Shown here: piece after piece, positions 6,160 to 13,741 of the stretch | Position numbering within the stretch: the stretch's first letter is position 1 | Layout of the letters: each line of letters opens with the position of its first letter | Assembly: GCA_900313345.1 (NCBI GenBank) | Contig: OMQW01000049.1 | Coordinates: 1-21,784, forward strand | Source of the DNA: an uncultured Eubacteriales bacterium | GTDB lineage: Bacteria; Bacillota_I; Bacilli_A; RF39; UBA660 | Reading direction: 5' to 3' | Length of the DNA stretch: 21,784 bases | Notes under the pieces: generated by a model | Told to the model about the DNA's origin: nothing | Seen by the model: the letters and a program-made list of their open reading frames with translations, nothing else | The model's database searches: none | Translations under genes and position numbers: made by a program

Positions 6160-8076
6160 CTACTTTCTAAAATTATCTTCAAGAGTAAAGTCAACATTCT
6201 CATTAATCCATTCTTTACGTAAATTGACTTCATCACCCATTAGAACATGTATTCTTTTTTCAGCAAGAGAGGCATCTTCCAAATTAACTCTAATAAGTCT
6301 TCTATTCTTAGGTGACATAGTTGTATCATAAAGTTCATCAGCATCCATTTCACCAAGACCTTTAAATCTTTGTAATTTGTAAGGCTTATTACCAAGTTCT
6401 TTTCTTCTTTCTTCTAATTCTTCATTAGTTGCAATATATTCTTTAACACCCTTACCAGTTTCTATTGAATATAAAGGAGGTGTTGCAATATAAAGCATAC
6501 CATTTTCAATTAAAGGTCTCATAAACTTATAGAAGAAAGTAATTAGAAGAATTTGAATATGTGATCCATCAACATCAGCATCTGTCATAATAATAACTTT
6601 ACCATAATTAGATTCTTTATAATCAAAACCTTCTCCAATACCAGCGCCAATAGCATATTCTATTTGACGAAGTTCAGCATTATTCTCAATATCTTTTTCA
6701 GAAGCTTTCTCAGTATTTAAAACTTTACCACGAAGTGGAAGAATTGCTTGATGTTCTCTATCACGATAGCTTTTAGCAGAACCACCAGCAGAATCTCCTT
6801 CTACTAAGAAAAGCTCGTTATGTATATAATCTCTTCCAGTTGCTTTAGCAAGTTTTTCTGAAAGAATTCTTTCTTTATTATTTTTACCTTTAGTACTATT
6901 TCTAGCAGCTTCTCTAGCTTTTCTAGCAGCTTCTCTAGCAATCTTGCTTCTTAAACTTTTATTAAGAATCTCTGTTGCAATAGCATTATTTTCTTCTAAG
7001 AAAGTTCTTAAATTTTCAGAAACAACAGCATCAACAGCGCTTCTAGCTTCAGGAGTTCCAAGTTTACCCTTAGTTTGTCCTTCAAATTGTAATATATCTT
7101 CAGGAATTTTAAGAGCTATAATACATGTTAATCCCTCTCTAACGTCGCTTCCATCTAAAGATGAGTCTTTCCCTTTTATTAGGCCATGACTCTTAGCATA
7201 GTCATTAAAAACACGTGTTAACGCTGTTTTAAATCCAACTTCATGAGAGCCACCGTCAACAGTCTTAACATCATTAACAAATGAAATAATATTTTCAGAA
7301 TAAGTATCAGTATATTGCATAGCAACTTCTACTTCTATCTTATCTTTAACACCACTGATATTAAGAACTTTATGTAAAACATTCTTTGAAGCATTTAAAT
7401 ATTCAACGAACTCATCAATACCTCTCTTATAACAAAAAGATTCTCTTCTATCATTAATTTCATCAACTACTTCTATAGTAATACCTTTCAATAAAAAAGC
7501 ACTTTCTTGCATTCTTTCACATATTGTAGTGTAAGAAAAATTAGTAGTTTGGAATATTTCAGGATCAGGTAAAAATCTAATAGTAGTACCAGTCTTAGTA
7601 CTCTTACCTATTTGTTTTAAATGAGTAGTAACATTACCACCATTCTCGCACTTCATGTAATATACTCCACCATCTCTACAAATAGTAGCTTCTAAGTATT
7701 TAGATAAAGCATTAACAACAGAAGAACCAACTCCATGAAGACCTCCAGATACTTTATATCCAGACTCTTCAAATTTACCACCTGCATGTAAAACAGTTAA
7801 AATAACTTCAGGTGTAGGTTTACCAGAAGAATGCATACCACATGGCATACCACGTCCTCTATCTTCAACAGAACAGCTTCCATCTTTATGTAAAGTTATC
7901 TTTATATAATCACCAAAGCCATTAATAGCTTCATCTATAGAATTATCAACTATTTCCCAAACTAGATGATGAAGTCCTCTTTTATCAGTAGAACCAATAT
8001 ACATACCAGGTCTTTTTCTAACAGCCTCAAGTCCCTCTAATATTTTAATTGCATTATCGTCATATTTTAAAGCCAT
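6160..8076 (-). CDS. parE: DNA topoisomerase IV subunit B (ParE)
   Basis: ParE is the ATPase subunit of topoisomerase IV. The GHKL ATPase domain shows EIVDNSIDEA (Glu41 general base, Asn45 for magnesium), DRGRGMP (72-78) and the lid GGLHGVGSSVVNAL (111-124). The transducer has the ATP-contacting QTKGKLG loop (334-340, Lys337). The TOPRIM domain has EGDSAGGSAK (426-435) and DADVDGSHI (499-507). The start MALKYDDNAIKILEGLEAVR is typical. Length is 638 residues. GGAG lies 8 nt before the ATG. It is paired with parC, whose ParC-type sequence settles the assignment as topoisomerase IV rather than gyrase. Promoter candidates are described separately. Confidence 0.95.
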   Translation of the reverse strand: MALKYDDNAIKILEGLEAVRKRPGMYIGSTDKRGLHHLVWEIVDNSIDEAINGFGDYIKITLHKDGSCSVEDRGRGMPCGMHSSGKPTPEVILTVLHAGGKFEESGYKVSGGLHGVGSSVVNALSKYLEATICRDGGVYYMKCENGGNVTTHLKQIGKSTKTGTTIRFLPDPEIFQTTNFSYTTICERMQESAFLLKGITIEVVDEINDRRESFCYKRGIDEFVEYLNASKNVLHKVLNISGVKDKIEVEVAMQYTDTYSENIISFVNDVKTVDGGSHEVGFKTALTRVFNDYAKSHGLIKGKDSSLDGSDVREGLTCIIALKIPEDILQFEGQTKGKLGTPEARSAVDAVVSENLRTFLEENNAIATEILNKSLRSKIAREAARKAREAARNSTKGKNNKERILSEKLAKATGRDYIHNELFLVEGDSAGGSAKSYRDREHQAILPLRGKVLNTEKASEKDIENNAELRQIEYAIGAGIGEGFDYKESNYGKVIIMTDADVDGSHIQILLITFFYKFMRPLIENGMLYIATPPLYSIETGKGVKEYIATNEELEERRKELGNKPYKLQRFKGLGEMDADELYDTTMSPKNRRLIRVNLEDASLAEKRIHVLMGDEVNLRKEWINENVDFTLEDNFRK

Positions 8077-8099
8077 AAAACATTCTCCAATCTATTTAA

Positions 8100-8128
8100 A
8101 TTATATAGTTAAAAACCTTATATATAAA
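8100..8128 (-). promoter_or_regulatory. Candidate proximal promoter of parE-parC
   Basis: The minus strand has TTTATA (8128 to 8123), a 17-bp spacer, then a perfect TATAAT (8105 to 8100), 23 bp before the parE ATG. The -35 matches consensus at 4 of 6 positions. It leaves a leader of about 16-18 nt that just includes the Shine-Dalgarno. Confidence 0.5.
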
Positions 8129-8159
8129 GACTCTTTACTAATTTTTACATTCCTAAATT

Positions 8160-8188
8160 ACTATAACAAAAATTATCTTAAATATCAA
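8160..8188 (-). promoter_or_regulatory. Candidate distal promoter of parE-parC
   Basis: The minus strand has TTGATA (8188 to 8183), a 17-bp spacer ending in TGT, and TATAGT (8165 to 8160): 5/6 and 5/6 with an extended -10 TG. It lies just after the rpmF terminator and would give a leader of about 75 nt. Confidence 0.6.
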
Positions 8189-8190
8189 AT

Positions 8191-8215
8191 AAAAAAAAGA
8201 AGATTAAGCTTCTTT
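8191..8215 (-). terminator. Terminator after rpmF
   Basis: The minus strand forms AAAGAAG, loop CTTAAT, CTTCTTT, followed by further T (a run of eight T including the stem end). The stem is 7 bp with few G-C pairs and includes the last rpmF codons and the stop, so it is modest in strength. Confidence 0.55.
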
Positions 8216-8410
8216 CTTACTAACAACTTCTTTTCCTTTATAATAACCACATTTAGGGCAAACTCTATGTGGCTTAATAGCTTCACCACAATTAGGACAT
8301 TTAACCATAGATGGTGCAACAATAGCGTTATGACTTCTTCTCATTCTTTTTCTAGTTTTAGAAACCTTACGGAATGGAACAGCGAATAATTGTATATTAA
8401 GTGTCATCAT
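8204..8410 (-). CDS. rpmF: 50S ribosomal protein bL32 with a bL27-like N-terminal leader
   Basis: bL32 is a small zinc-binding protein of the large ribosomal subunit. The body is standard: AVPFRKVSKTRKRMRRSH, then CPNCGE and HRVCPKCGYYKGK, with the zinc ligands Cys38, Cys41, Cys51 and Cys54. What is odd is the start. Normal bL32 begins Met-Ala-Val-Pro, but here nine residues, MMTLNIQLF, precede the Ala, with no ATG, GTG or TTG codon nearer. The ATG at 8408-8410 has AAGGAG eight bases upstream. The leader matches the MLKLNLQFF leader of Firmicute bL27, removed by the cysteine protease Prp before an Ala; here removal would give exactly the usual mature AVPF end. The gene is last in the glyS operon and overlaps the ylbN-type gene region (6 nt apart). 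Confidence 0.93.
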   Translation of the reverse strand: MMTLNIQLFAVPFRKVSKTRKRMRRSHNAIVAPSMVKCPNCGEAIKPHRVCPKCGYYKGKEVVSKKEA

Positions 8411-8415
8411 ATTTT

Positions 8416-8889
8416 TCACTCCTTCCCAAATTCTTTTAATATATCATTAAAAGGATTATCATGCTTTTCTTCATCCTCACTCTTAAGTGACCAACCATCA
8501 CCCTTAAATTTGTTATAATCTTTTTCAAGAGTATAACGTAGTGGGACCTCTAAGACAATATTTTCCCACAAAAGTTCAAAAATATCAAGTGTATTTGAAG
8601 AATTTGTATAAATTTCTTTTAAATCATCAGAAATATCAAAGGAAAATGGATACCAAACAGGTTTTAATGATATAGAATCAATAATTTCCATAGATCCTTC
8701 AACATGTAATACTATTTTATCATTATAAGTATCAATTCTAGTAATATATCCTTTAGCATAAACATCTTTTAAATTACTAACAGAACTATTTTCATAATAA
8801 CTACTAGGTATCTGATAATTAGAATCAATTTCTATCTTTTCTACACTATTACTATGTAATAAATTAAGATCAATTATATTATTATTCAT
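8416..8889 (-). CDS. ylbN: DUF177/YceD-family protein (YlbN type)
   Basis: This 157-residue protein belongs to the DUF177 (YceD/YlbN) family, which almost always sits directly upstream of rpmF. In plants and bacteria the family is linked to 23S rRNA maturation or large-subunit assembly, but its biochemistry is unclear. Features visible are an N-terminal MNNNIIDLNLLHSN strand, a central beta-rich YITRIDTYNDKIVLHVEGSME (approximately residues 47-67), and the characteristic end DNPFNDILKEF. The two conserved Cys of some family members are absent. The ATG follows AAAAGGAGC and overlaps the preceding amidotransferase gene by 8 nt. The TGA stop lies inside the rpmF ribosome binding region, which implies translational coupling to rpmF. 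Confidence 0.87.
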   Translation of the reverse strand: MNNNIIDLNLLHSNSVEKIEIDSNYQIPSSYYENSSVSNLKDVYAKGYITRIDTYNDKIVLHVEGSMEIIDSISLKPVWYPFSFDISDDLKEIYTNSSNTLDIFELLWENIVLEVPLRYTLEKDYNKFKGDGWSLKSEDEEKHDNPFNDILKEFGKE

Positions 8890-9595
8890 AAATAAGCTCC
8901 TTTTTATTAATTTTATATTCTAAAGCTTTTTTTATAAAGAATTCCATTATTTTCTTATTCTCATTATCATAAGAATACATCATCTCAGGATGCCATTGTA
9001 GTCCTAAAACAAAACTTTTATTTTTCATTTCAATAGCTTCTAAAACTCCATCAGGAGCATAACTAACTGAATTAAATAATGGATTGCTACTCATACACTT
9101 TCTATGTAAACTATTAACAGTTATTTTATCTTTTAAAAGAATATTATATAAAATACTATCTTTAGAAATACTTACTTCATGTACATAATCTTTATCTCTA
9201 TCTAAATGATTAATAGAAGTATTTATAGTATCTAAACTATAATCTTTTTTATAATTAGAAAGCATTTGTGCACCTAAGCAAACACCAAGTATTGGCATAT
9301 CTCTTTTAATAGCTTCATCTAATATATAAAATTCAAACTTAGAGTATTTTAATCCACCAGGTATATATAAAGCATCAATATTATCAAGAATAGTATTTAT
9401 ATATTCTATATTCTTTAAAGGATAACAGTTGAAAGATGTTTCATAATAATCTACATTATCAATAGGTGTAATAAAATAAGGAACAGCATCAAAATCTAAG
9501 AAACATCTTCTATCTTTTTCAAAAAAATAAGTAAAGCTTCTATTAAGTTCTTTATCAAAATCACTTCTAGGAACAATTCCAATAACAGGCTTCAT
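8882..9595 (-). CDS. Class I glutamine amidotransferase-like hydrolase (peptidase C26)
   Basis: The 237-residue product is a class I glutamine-amidotransferase fold enzyme of the C26 type, the group with gamma-glutamyl-GABA hydrolase PuuD and folate gamma-glutamyl hydrolases. The nucleophile elbow is GVCLGAQ (Cys106), and the His/Glu pair is in GLQWHPE (His202, Glu204). Between them is VNSLHRK, where the family has VNSxHHQ. PGGLKYS corresponds to the oxyanion PGG segment. The start MKPVIGIVPRSD is typical. It lacks a synthase partner or fused domain, so it is likely a stand-alone hydrolase of a gamma-glutamyl compound; the substrate cannot be read off. Its ATG is fused to the glyS stop (TAATG), and it overlaps the ylbN-type gene by 8 nt. 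Confidence 0.88.
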   Translation of the reverse strand: MKPVIGIVPRSDFDKELNRSFTYFFEKDRRCFLDFDAVPYFITPIDNVDYYETSFNCYPLKNIEYINTILDNIDALYIPGGLKYSKFEFYILDEAIKRDMPILGVCLGAQMLSNYKKDYSLDTINTSINHLDRDKDYVHEVSISKDSILYNILLKDKITVNSLHRKCMSSNPLFNSVSYAPDGVLEAIEMKNKSFVLGLQWHPEMMYSYDNENKKIMEFFIKKALEYKINKKELIYE

Positions 9596-10971
9596 TAAAA
9601 TTTAACTCTTTCTCTAATATAACTACTAAGTTCCTCAATATTAATAGTATCTTGTTCCATAGTATCTCTATTTCTAACAGTAACCATATTATTTTCTAAA
9701 GTATTATCATCAACAGTAATAGCAAAAGGAGTACCTGTAGCATCACATCTTCTATATCTCTTTCCAATACTTCCAGCATCATCATAACTAGCATTAAATT
9801 CTTCTGAAAGCATATTAAATAACTCTTCAGCCTTTTCTCCATGTATCTTCTTATTAAGTGGAAGAACGGCAAGCTTATAAGGAGCTAAATAAGGCTTAAT
9901 TCTTAAAACTGTTCTAGTATCATTTTCAAGTTCCTCTTCTTCTAAAGCATCACTTAATACAGCTAAAAATAATCTATCTACTCCAACAGAAGGTTCAATT
10001 ACATAAGGTAAATATTTCTCATTAGTTTGAGGATCTTGATATCTTAAATCTTGTTTAGAATGTTCCATATGAGTACCTAAATCATAATCAGTTCTATCAG
10101 CTATACCCCATAATTCTCCAAATCCCATTGGATAATTATATTCAATATCAGTAGTAGCTTTACTATAAAAAACAAGTTCTTCTTTAGTATGATCTCTATA
10201 TCTTAAATTATCTTTTTTAATACCTAAATCATATAAGAAATCCATACAATATTTTTTGAAGAATTCAAAATATTCTAAATCAGTTCCAGGTTTACAGAAA
10301 AACTCTAGTTCCATTTGTTCAAACTCTCTAGTTCTAAAAATAAAGTTACCTGGAGTAATTTCATTTCTAAAAGCTTTACCTATTTGTCCAATACCAAAAG
10401 GCACTTTAGCTCTCATACTTCTTTCAACATTCTTAAAGTTAACAAAAATACCTTGAGCAGTTTCGCCTCTTAAATAAACTTTACTTTCAGTATCTTCAGT
10501 AACTCCAATATGAGTTTCAAATAATAAATTAAATTGTCTAATTGAAGTAAAATCTTCTCCACCACATTTAGGACATTTAATATGATTATCTCTAATATAT
10601 CCTTCTAGTTTAGAGTTTTCCCATCCATCACCAGTTTCTAATCCATTAGTAAACTCTTCAATCAACTTATCAGCTCTATGACGAGTCTTACATTTCTTAC
10701 AATCAATAAGTGGATCAGCAAAAGAAGAAACGTGACCTGATGCAACCCAAACATTAGGATTCATAAGTATTGCAGCATCAAGTGGATAAATATTCTTATG
10801 TTCTCTAATAAACTTTAAAGTCCAAGCTTTCTTTATATTTTCCTTTAATTCTTTTCCAAGTGGACCATAATCCCAAGTATTAGAAAGTCCTCCATAAATA
10901 TCAGATCCTTGGAAAACAAAACCATATTGTTTAGCATAATTAACTACATCATCCATAGTAATTTTTTTCAT
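9595..10971 (-). CDS. glyS: Glycyl-tRNA synthetase, dimeric class II type
   Basis: This enzyme charges tRNA-Gly with glycine. It is the single-chain alpha2 type (458 residues), not the alpha2beta2 GlyQ/GlyS form of Bacillus subtilis. It starts with MKKITMDDVVNYAKQYGFVF and GGLSNTWDYGPLG (28-40), the class II motif 1 region. Two CxxC pairs (Cys91/94 and Cys133/136) suggest a zinc site. LRGETAQGIFVNFK (167-180) and FRNEITP with FRTREFEQMELEFF form motif 2 and glycine recognition. GVDRLFLAVL is motif 3. LPLNKK and the following anticodon-binding domain end the protein. GGAGGT lies 6 nt before the ATG. A T-box immediately upstream indicates control by uncharged tRNA-Gly. Confidence 0.97.
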   Translation of the reverse strand: MKKITMDDVVNYAKQYGFVFQGSDIYGGLSNTWDYGPLGKELKENIKKAWTLKFIREHKNIYPLDAAILMNPNVWVASGHVSSFADPLIDCKKCKTRHRADKLIEEFTNGLETGDGWENSKLEGYIRDNHIKCPKCGGEDFTSIRQFNLLFETHIGVTEDTESKVYLRGETAQGIFVNFKNVERSMRAKVPFGIGQIGKAFRNEITPGNFIFRTREFEQMELEFFCKPGTDLEYFEFFKKYCMDFLYDLGIKKDNLRYRDHTKEELVFYSKATTDIEYNYPMGFGELWGIADRTDYDLGTHMEHSKQDLRYQDPQTNEKYLPYVIEPSVGVDRLFLAVLSDALEEEELENDTRTVLRIKPYLAPYKLAVLPLNKKIHGEKAEELFNMLSEEFNASYDDAGSIGKRYRRCDATGTPFAITVDDNTLENNMVTVRNRDTMEQDTINIEELSSYIRERVKF

Positions 10972-10990
10972 ATCATTACCTCCAAATTAT

Positions 10991-11103
10991 AAAAAAACTC
11001 CTAGAATCTAAGGACGACTAATGCCGCGGTTCCACCTTAGTTATTCTAGAAGAATCTCTCTTTACTAATAGCTAGAGGATTCCATCCCTCATCATCGCTT
11101 ATC
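10991..11103 (-). promoter_or_regulatory. Short glycine T-box leader of glyS
   Basis: The minus strand carries the T-box AAGGTGGAACCGCGG (11038 to 11024) flanked by CTAAGG and CCTTAG, which form the antiterminator helix. CGTCCTT also matches typical T-boxes. The TGGA bulge pairs with a UCCA tRNA 3' end, as expected for tRNA-Gly with U73. A longer stem, TTCTAGAAT-aa-CTAAGG against CCTTAG-ATTCTAGGA (one G-U), ends in seven T and is the likely terminator. The same TTCTAGAAT can instead fold locally as ATTCT-TCT-AGAAT. Upstream, GAGGG-ATGGAA-TCCTC (11090 to 11075) displays GGA in a hexaloop. Given the predicted start near 11103, the whole leader is about 130 nt, much shorter than usual. Confidence 0.85.
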
Positions 11104-11109
11104 AAAAAT

Positions 11110-11138
11110 ATTATATTATTTATTACAATCTAATGCAA
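11110..11138 (-). promoter_or_regulatory. Candidate promoter of the glyS T-box operon
   Basis: TTGCAT (11138 to 11133), a 17-bp spacer, and a perfect TATAAT (11115 to 11110) lie across the murI 3' end. Predicted start is the G at about 11103, just before the conserved AAGCGATGATGAGG of the leader. The -35 is weak beyond TTG. Confidence 0.6.
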
Positions 11139-11862
11139 GAGTAAAAAACAACTTTTCTTTATTTATATTATTACTCGAATCAATAAATTCTAATATAAGT
11201 TTATTATTACTAGGAATATTTAATGAATTAAATACTCTCCTAGTTTGATTACTAACTCCATAACTACCATCATAAAATATAGCATTAGGAAAATAATCTT
11301 TAATCATATCTTTTATTAAAGGATAATGAGTACATCCAAGCACAATCGAATCTATATCTTTATCTAAATAATCATTAAATAAATCTTTTAAATAATTATT
11401 AATTTTTTCTTTATCTCCTTCTTCGATTAAATCAGCAAGTCCAGGACACATTAACTTATAAGATTCTTTAGTCTTATATTTATTATATAAAAAATTAAAA
11501 TTATCACTATTAATAGTTCTTTTTGTAGCCATTATTAAAGATATACTATTTTTATTATTATCAAAAACAGGTTTAATAGCCGGTTCAGTAACAACAAATT
11601 TAATATCAGGATATTTATTTCTCAAATACTCCCTAGCAGTACAACTAGCAGTATTACAAGCAATAACTATAATTTTACACCCTTTATTAATTAAATATTT
11701 AGTAATGTTATCACAAATATTAATAATAGTATCATAATCTTTATCACCATAAGGATTATTAATACTATCACTATAATAAATGAAATGTTCATTAGGAAGT
11801 TCTTTAATAAGTTCTTTTAAAACAGTAACTCCACCAATTCCAGAATCAAAAACACCAATCAT
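11116..11862 (-). CDS. murI: Glutamate racemase MurI
   Basis: MurI converts L-glutamate to D-glutamate for peptidoglycan synthesis. From the chosen start the protein has 248 residues and begins MIGVFDSGIGGVTVLKEL, with Asp6 and Ser7 in the substrate loop. The two catalytic cysteines are in ACNTASC (Cys69) and GCTHYPL (Cys177), and YSDSINNPYG is also typical. The frame extends 4 codons further to a TTG, but GAGGTG would then be coding. It lies just upstream of the ATG at 11860-11862, so the ATG is preferred. A terminator hairpin of the preceding gene ends only about 15 nt before the start, so expression may depend on read-through. Its 3' end holds the promoter for glyS. Confidence 0.96.
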   Translation of the reverse strand: MIGVFDSGIGGVTVLKELIKELPNEHFIYYSDSINNPYGDKDYDTIINICDNITKYLINKGCKIIVIACNTASCTAREYLRNKYPDIKFVVTEPAIKPVFDNNKNSISLIMATKRTINSDNFNFLYNKYKTKESYKLMCPGLADLIEEGDKEKINNYLKDLFNDYLDKDIDSIVLGCTHYPLIKDMIKDYFPNAIFYDGSYGVSNQTRRVFNSLNIPSNNKLILEFIDSSNNINKEKLFFTLALDCNK

Positions 11863-11876
11863 AAAACACCTCAATC

Positions 11877-11897
11877 AAAAAGAAGCATAAGCTTCTT
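11877..11897 (-). terminator. Hairpin between the 584-residue protein gene and murI
   Basis: The minus strand forms AAGAAGC, loop TTAT, GCTTCTT and five T in total after the C. The 7-bp stem overlaps the stop codon of the upstream gene. It fits an intrinsic terminator, but murI starts about 15 nt on without visible promoter, so it may only attenuate. Confidence 0.6.
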
Positions 11898-13650
11898 ATT
11901 GTAAAATATTTCCTTTATTATTATCTATGTTCTCATTACCCATACTATTAATCATAGTATTAAGCTCATTTTGTCTTATAACATCCATTTCATTAAGTGC
12001 AGCCTTTAAAGCAACATCAAAATTCTTTTTTACAAATTCTTTTCCATATTTAGAAGATAAATCATCAAATATTTTCTTCATACTTAATTGAATACTATTA
12101 GATAAAGAAACTTGCTCTGTTTCAGCTTTCATAACTTCATTATCAATTTCACTTTGAACATTACTATTAATAAGAGTCTTATTTTGAGCTTTAACTTCTT
12201 CTATCTTAGAATCTTCTTTTACATTAGAATTATTTATAGGAACAATCTTAGTAACTCCATCTGGAGTAATTTTAATTTCTGTTTCAGGAATATAGTTTTT
12301 AATAGGAGTTTTTTGATTATTATTAACAAGTTTTACTTCAGGTATAACAACTGTTTTAACTTCCTCATTCTTAATTTCATTAGTATTAGTTTTAGGATTT
12401 TCTCCAACAATAAAATTAATAGGTTTACTCATTCTCTCTTCTTTAGAGCTTAATAATTCATTATCTATTTTACTAAAAGTATTATTACCTTCTACTTTTT
12501 TATTAATGTTTGGAACATCATTTTTACTAGAATCTTCACCAACACTATCAGATATATTTTCCAATTTTTTATCTACTTCTTTATTAGTCTTATCAACTAA
12601 ATCATCAATATCAGAAGAATTAATTTCTAAATTATCAGTATCTATATTATCATCTATTTTTGGATCATCATCATTTGCTTTATCATTTTCATTATATATT
12701 CTATCGCTAAAATCTACATTCTTTTTAATTAAATTATTTCTATTAAATTCATCGCTTTTTTTGAAATTAAATAAAAATTGATTAAGTTTAACTTTTTTAT
12801 ATGTAGGAAGAATAAAAATATTTTTGAATTCTTCATTTAAATCAACTTCGTTGAATTTAATTTTAGCTTTATTCAATACCTCAGCATTTTCAAACGGAGT
12901 TATATAAAATTTATCTCCAGGAGTTTTCATTAAATAAATAGTTTTATTATTTTGACTAGAATCTTTAAAAGTTAGTCTATAAAAATCAGATACATTCAAT
13001 TTTTCTAGCTTTAAAGGTTCGATATCAATCCATCTACCATCTATTCTTTCAGTACCAATTTTTCTCTTTTTGACTTCTTTATAATTATTATTACCAAAAA
13101 GATTAAATATAGAATTTTTTTCTTTATATTGTTTTTGAATTTTATTAATTTCTCTATCTCTAGTATATTTGATAGGACTATCAGCTTTAATATTCATAAA
13201 CTCTTCATCAGGTATTAAGAAATAGCCTAGCGCTTTACCATTAATATCAATTTTAGTTCTAGAATAATTACTAACATTACTATTTATTTGCTTAATTTTA
13301 GTATCTAATTCCATTAATTGTTTTAAATAATTATCTCTTCCAAAAGCATCATCAGGCATAGATTTATGTTCTTCTAATACCTTTTGTATATTTTCTTTTT
13401 TCTTTAAATACCCTATTAGTTCTTTTCTAAGAGCATCATAACTATCGCGATATGTTTTATATGTTCTTTCAACTTTATATCTAGCATCCATATCACTTTC
13501 AGGTATTTCCTTAACATCTTCAAAGTTAACATTTTCATCAGCAACAGCTTTATTTACATAACTACCACCAACTGGAAAATAATTTCCAGCACCTTGATAA
13601 AGTTCACTACCAGGTATTTGATCTAAACCGCCTATTATTATATCTGCCAT
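11896..13650 (-). CDS. Unrecognised 584-residue acidic protein with disordered centre
   Basis: I do not recognise this family. The protein starts MADIIIGGLDQIPGSELYQG with no signal peptide or membrane span. Residues about 50-140 look like charged helices, probably coiled coil (RTYKTYRDSYDALRKEL, QLMELDTKIKQINSN). About 140-315 is a mixed folded region with ALGYFLIPDEEF and RLTFKDSS. About 320-520 is a long low-complexity Asp/Asn/Lys/Glu-rich stretch, likely disordered. A helical end, SMKKIFDDLSSKYGKEFVKKNFDVAL, may form a C-terminal domain. Three in-frame starts exist; the third ATG (13648-13650) has GGAG 9 nt upstream and fits the promoter. A cytoplasmic scaffold-like role would be only a guess. 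It is monocistronic or loosely joined to murI. Confidence 0.85.
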   Translation of the reverse strand: MADIIIGGLDQIPGSELYQGAGNYFPVGGSYVNKAVADENVNFEDVKEIPESDMDARYKVERTYKTYRDSYDALRKELIGYLKKKENIQKVLEEHKSMPDDAFGRDNYLKQLMELDTKIKQINSNVSNYSRTKIDINGKALGYFLIPDEEFMNIKADSPIKYTRDREINKIQKQYKEKNSIFNLFGNNNYKEVKKRKIGTERIDGRWIDIEPLKLEKLNVSDFYRLTFKDSSQNNKTIYLMKTPGDKFYITPFENAEVLNKAKIKFNEVDLNEEFKNIFILPTYKKVKLNQFLFNFKKSDEFNRNNLIKKNVDFSDRIYNENDKANDDDPKIDDNIDTDNLEINSSDIDDLVDKTNKEVDKKLENISDSVGEDSSKNDVPNINKKVEGNNTFSKIDNELLSSKEERMSKPINFIVGENPKTNTNEIKNEEVKTVVIPEVKLVNNNQKTPIKNYIPETEIKITPDGVTKIVPINNSNVKEDSKIEEVKAQNKTLINSNVQSEIDNEVMKAETEQVSLSNSIQLSMKKIFDDLSSKYGKEFVKKNFDVALKAALNEMDVIRQNELNTMINSMGNENIDNNKGNILQ

Positions 13651-13673
13651 ATAATCCATCTCCATTCAAAATT

Positions 13674-13702
13674 ATTTTAACATATTTTATTTTACTTTTA
13701 AA
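13674..13702 (-). promoter_or_regulatory. Candidate promoter of the 584-residue protein gene
   Basis: TTTAAA (13702 to 13697), a 17-bp spacer ending TGT, and TAAAAT (13679 to 13674), an extended -10. The predicted start near 13667 leaves about 17 nt before the preferred ATG at 13650. Confidence 0.5.
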
Positions 13703-13709
13703 GAATTTA

Positions 13710-13718
13710 TGTTATACT
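13710..13718 (+). promoter_or_regulatory. Candidate extended -10 promoter of tRNA-Glu
   Basis: TGTTATACT is a TGn-TATACT extended -10 located 23 bp before the mature tRNA 5' end. The -35 candidate 17 bp upstream (TTTTAC, 13690-13695) is poor. It is back-to-back with the promoter of the minus-strand gene. Confidence 0.45.
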
Positions 13719-13741
13719 TTATAAGTACTTGACATTAATAT

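Noticed and set aside
6160..8076. gyrB/gyrA instead of parE/parC
   Set aside because: The A subunit has HPHGDSSIYDAL and SQPWK and lacks a QRRGGKG GyrA box, all ParC-type, so the adjacent B subunit is ParE.
12112..12781. Two plus-strand frames opposite the 584-residue gene (12112-12453 and 12506-12781)
   Set aside because: They mirror the AT-rich, low-complexity minus-strand gene, are rich in Phe/Ser/Asn/Ile without motifs, and lack ribosome sites. They are shadows.
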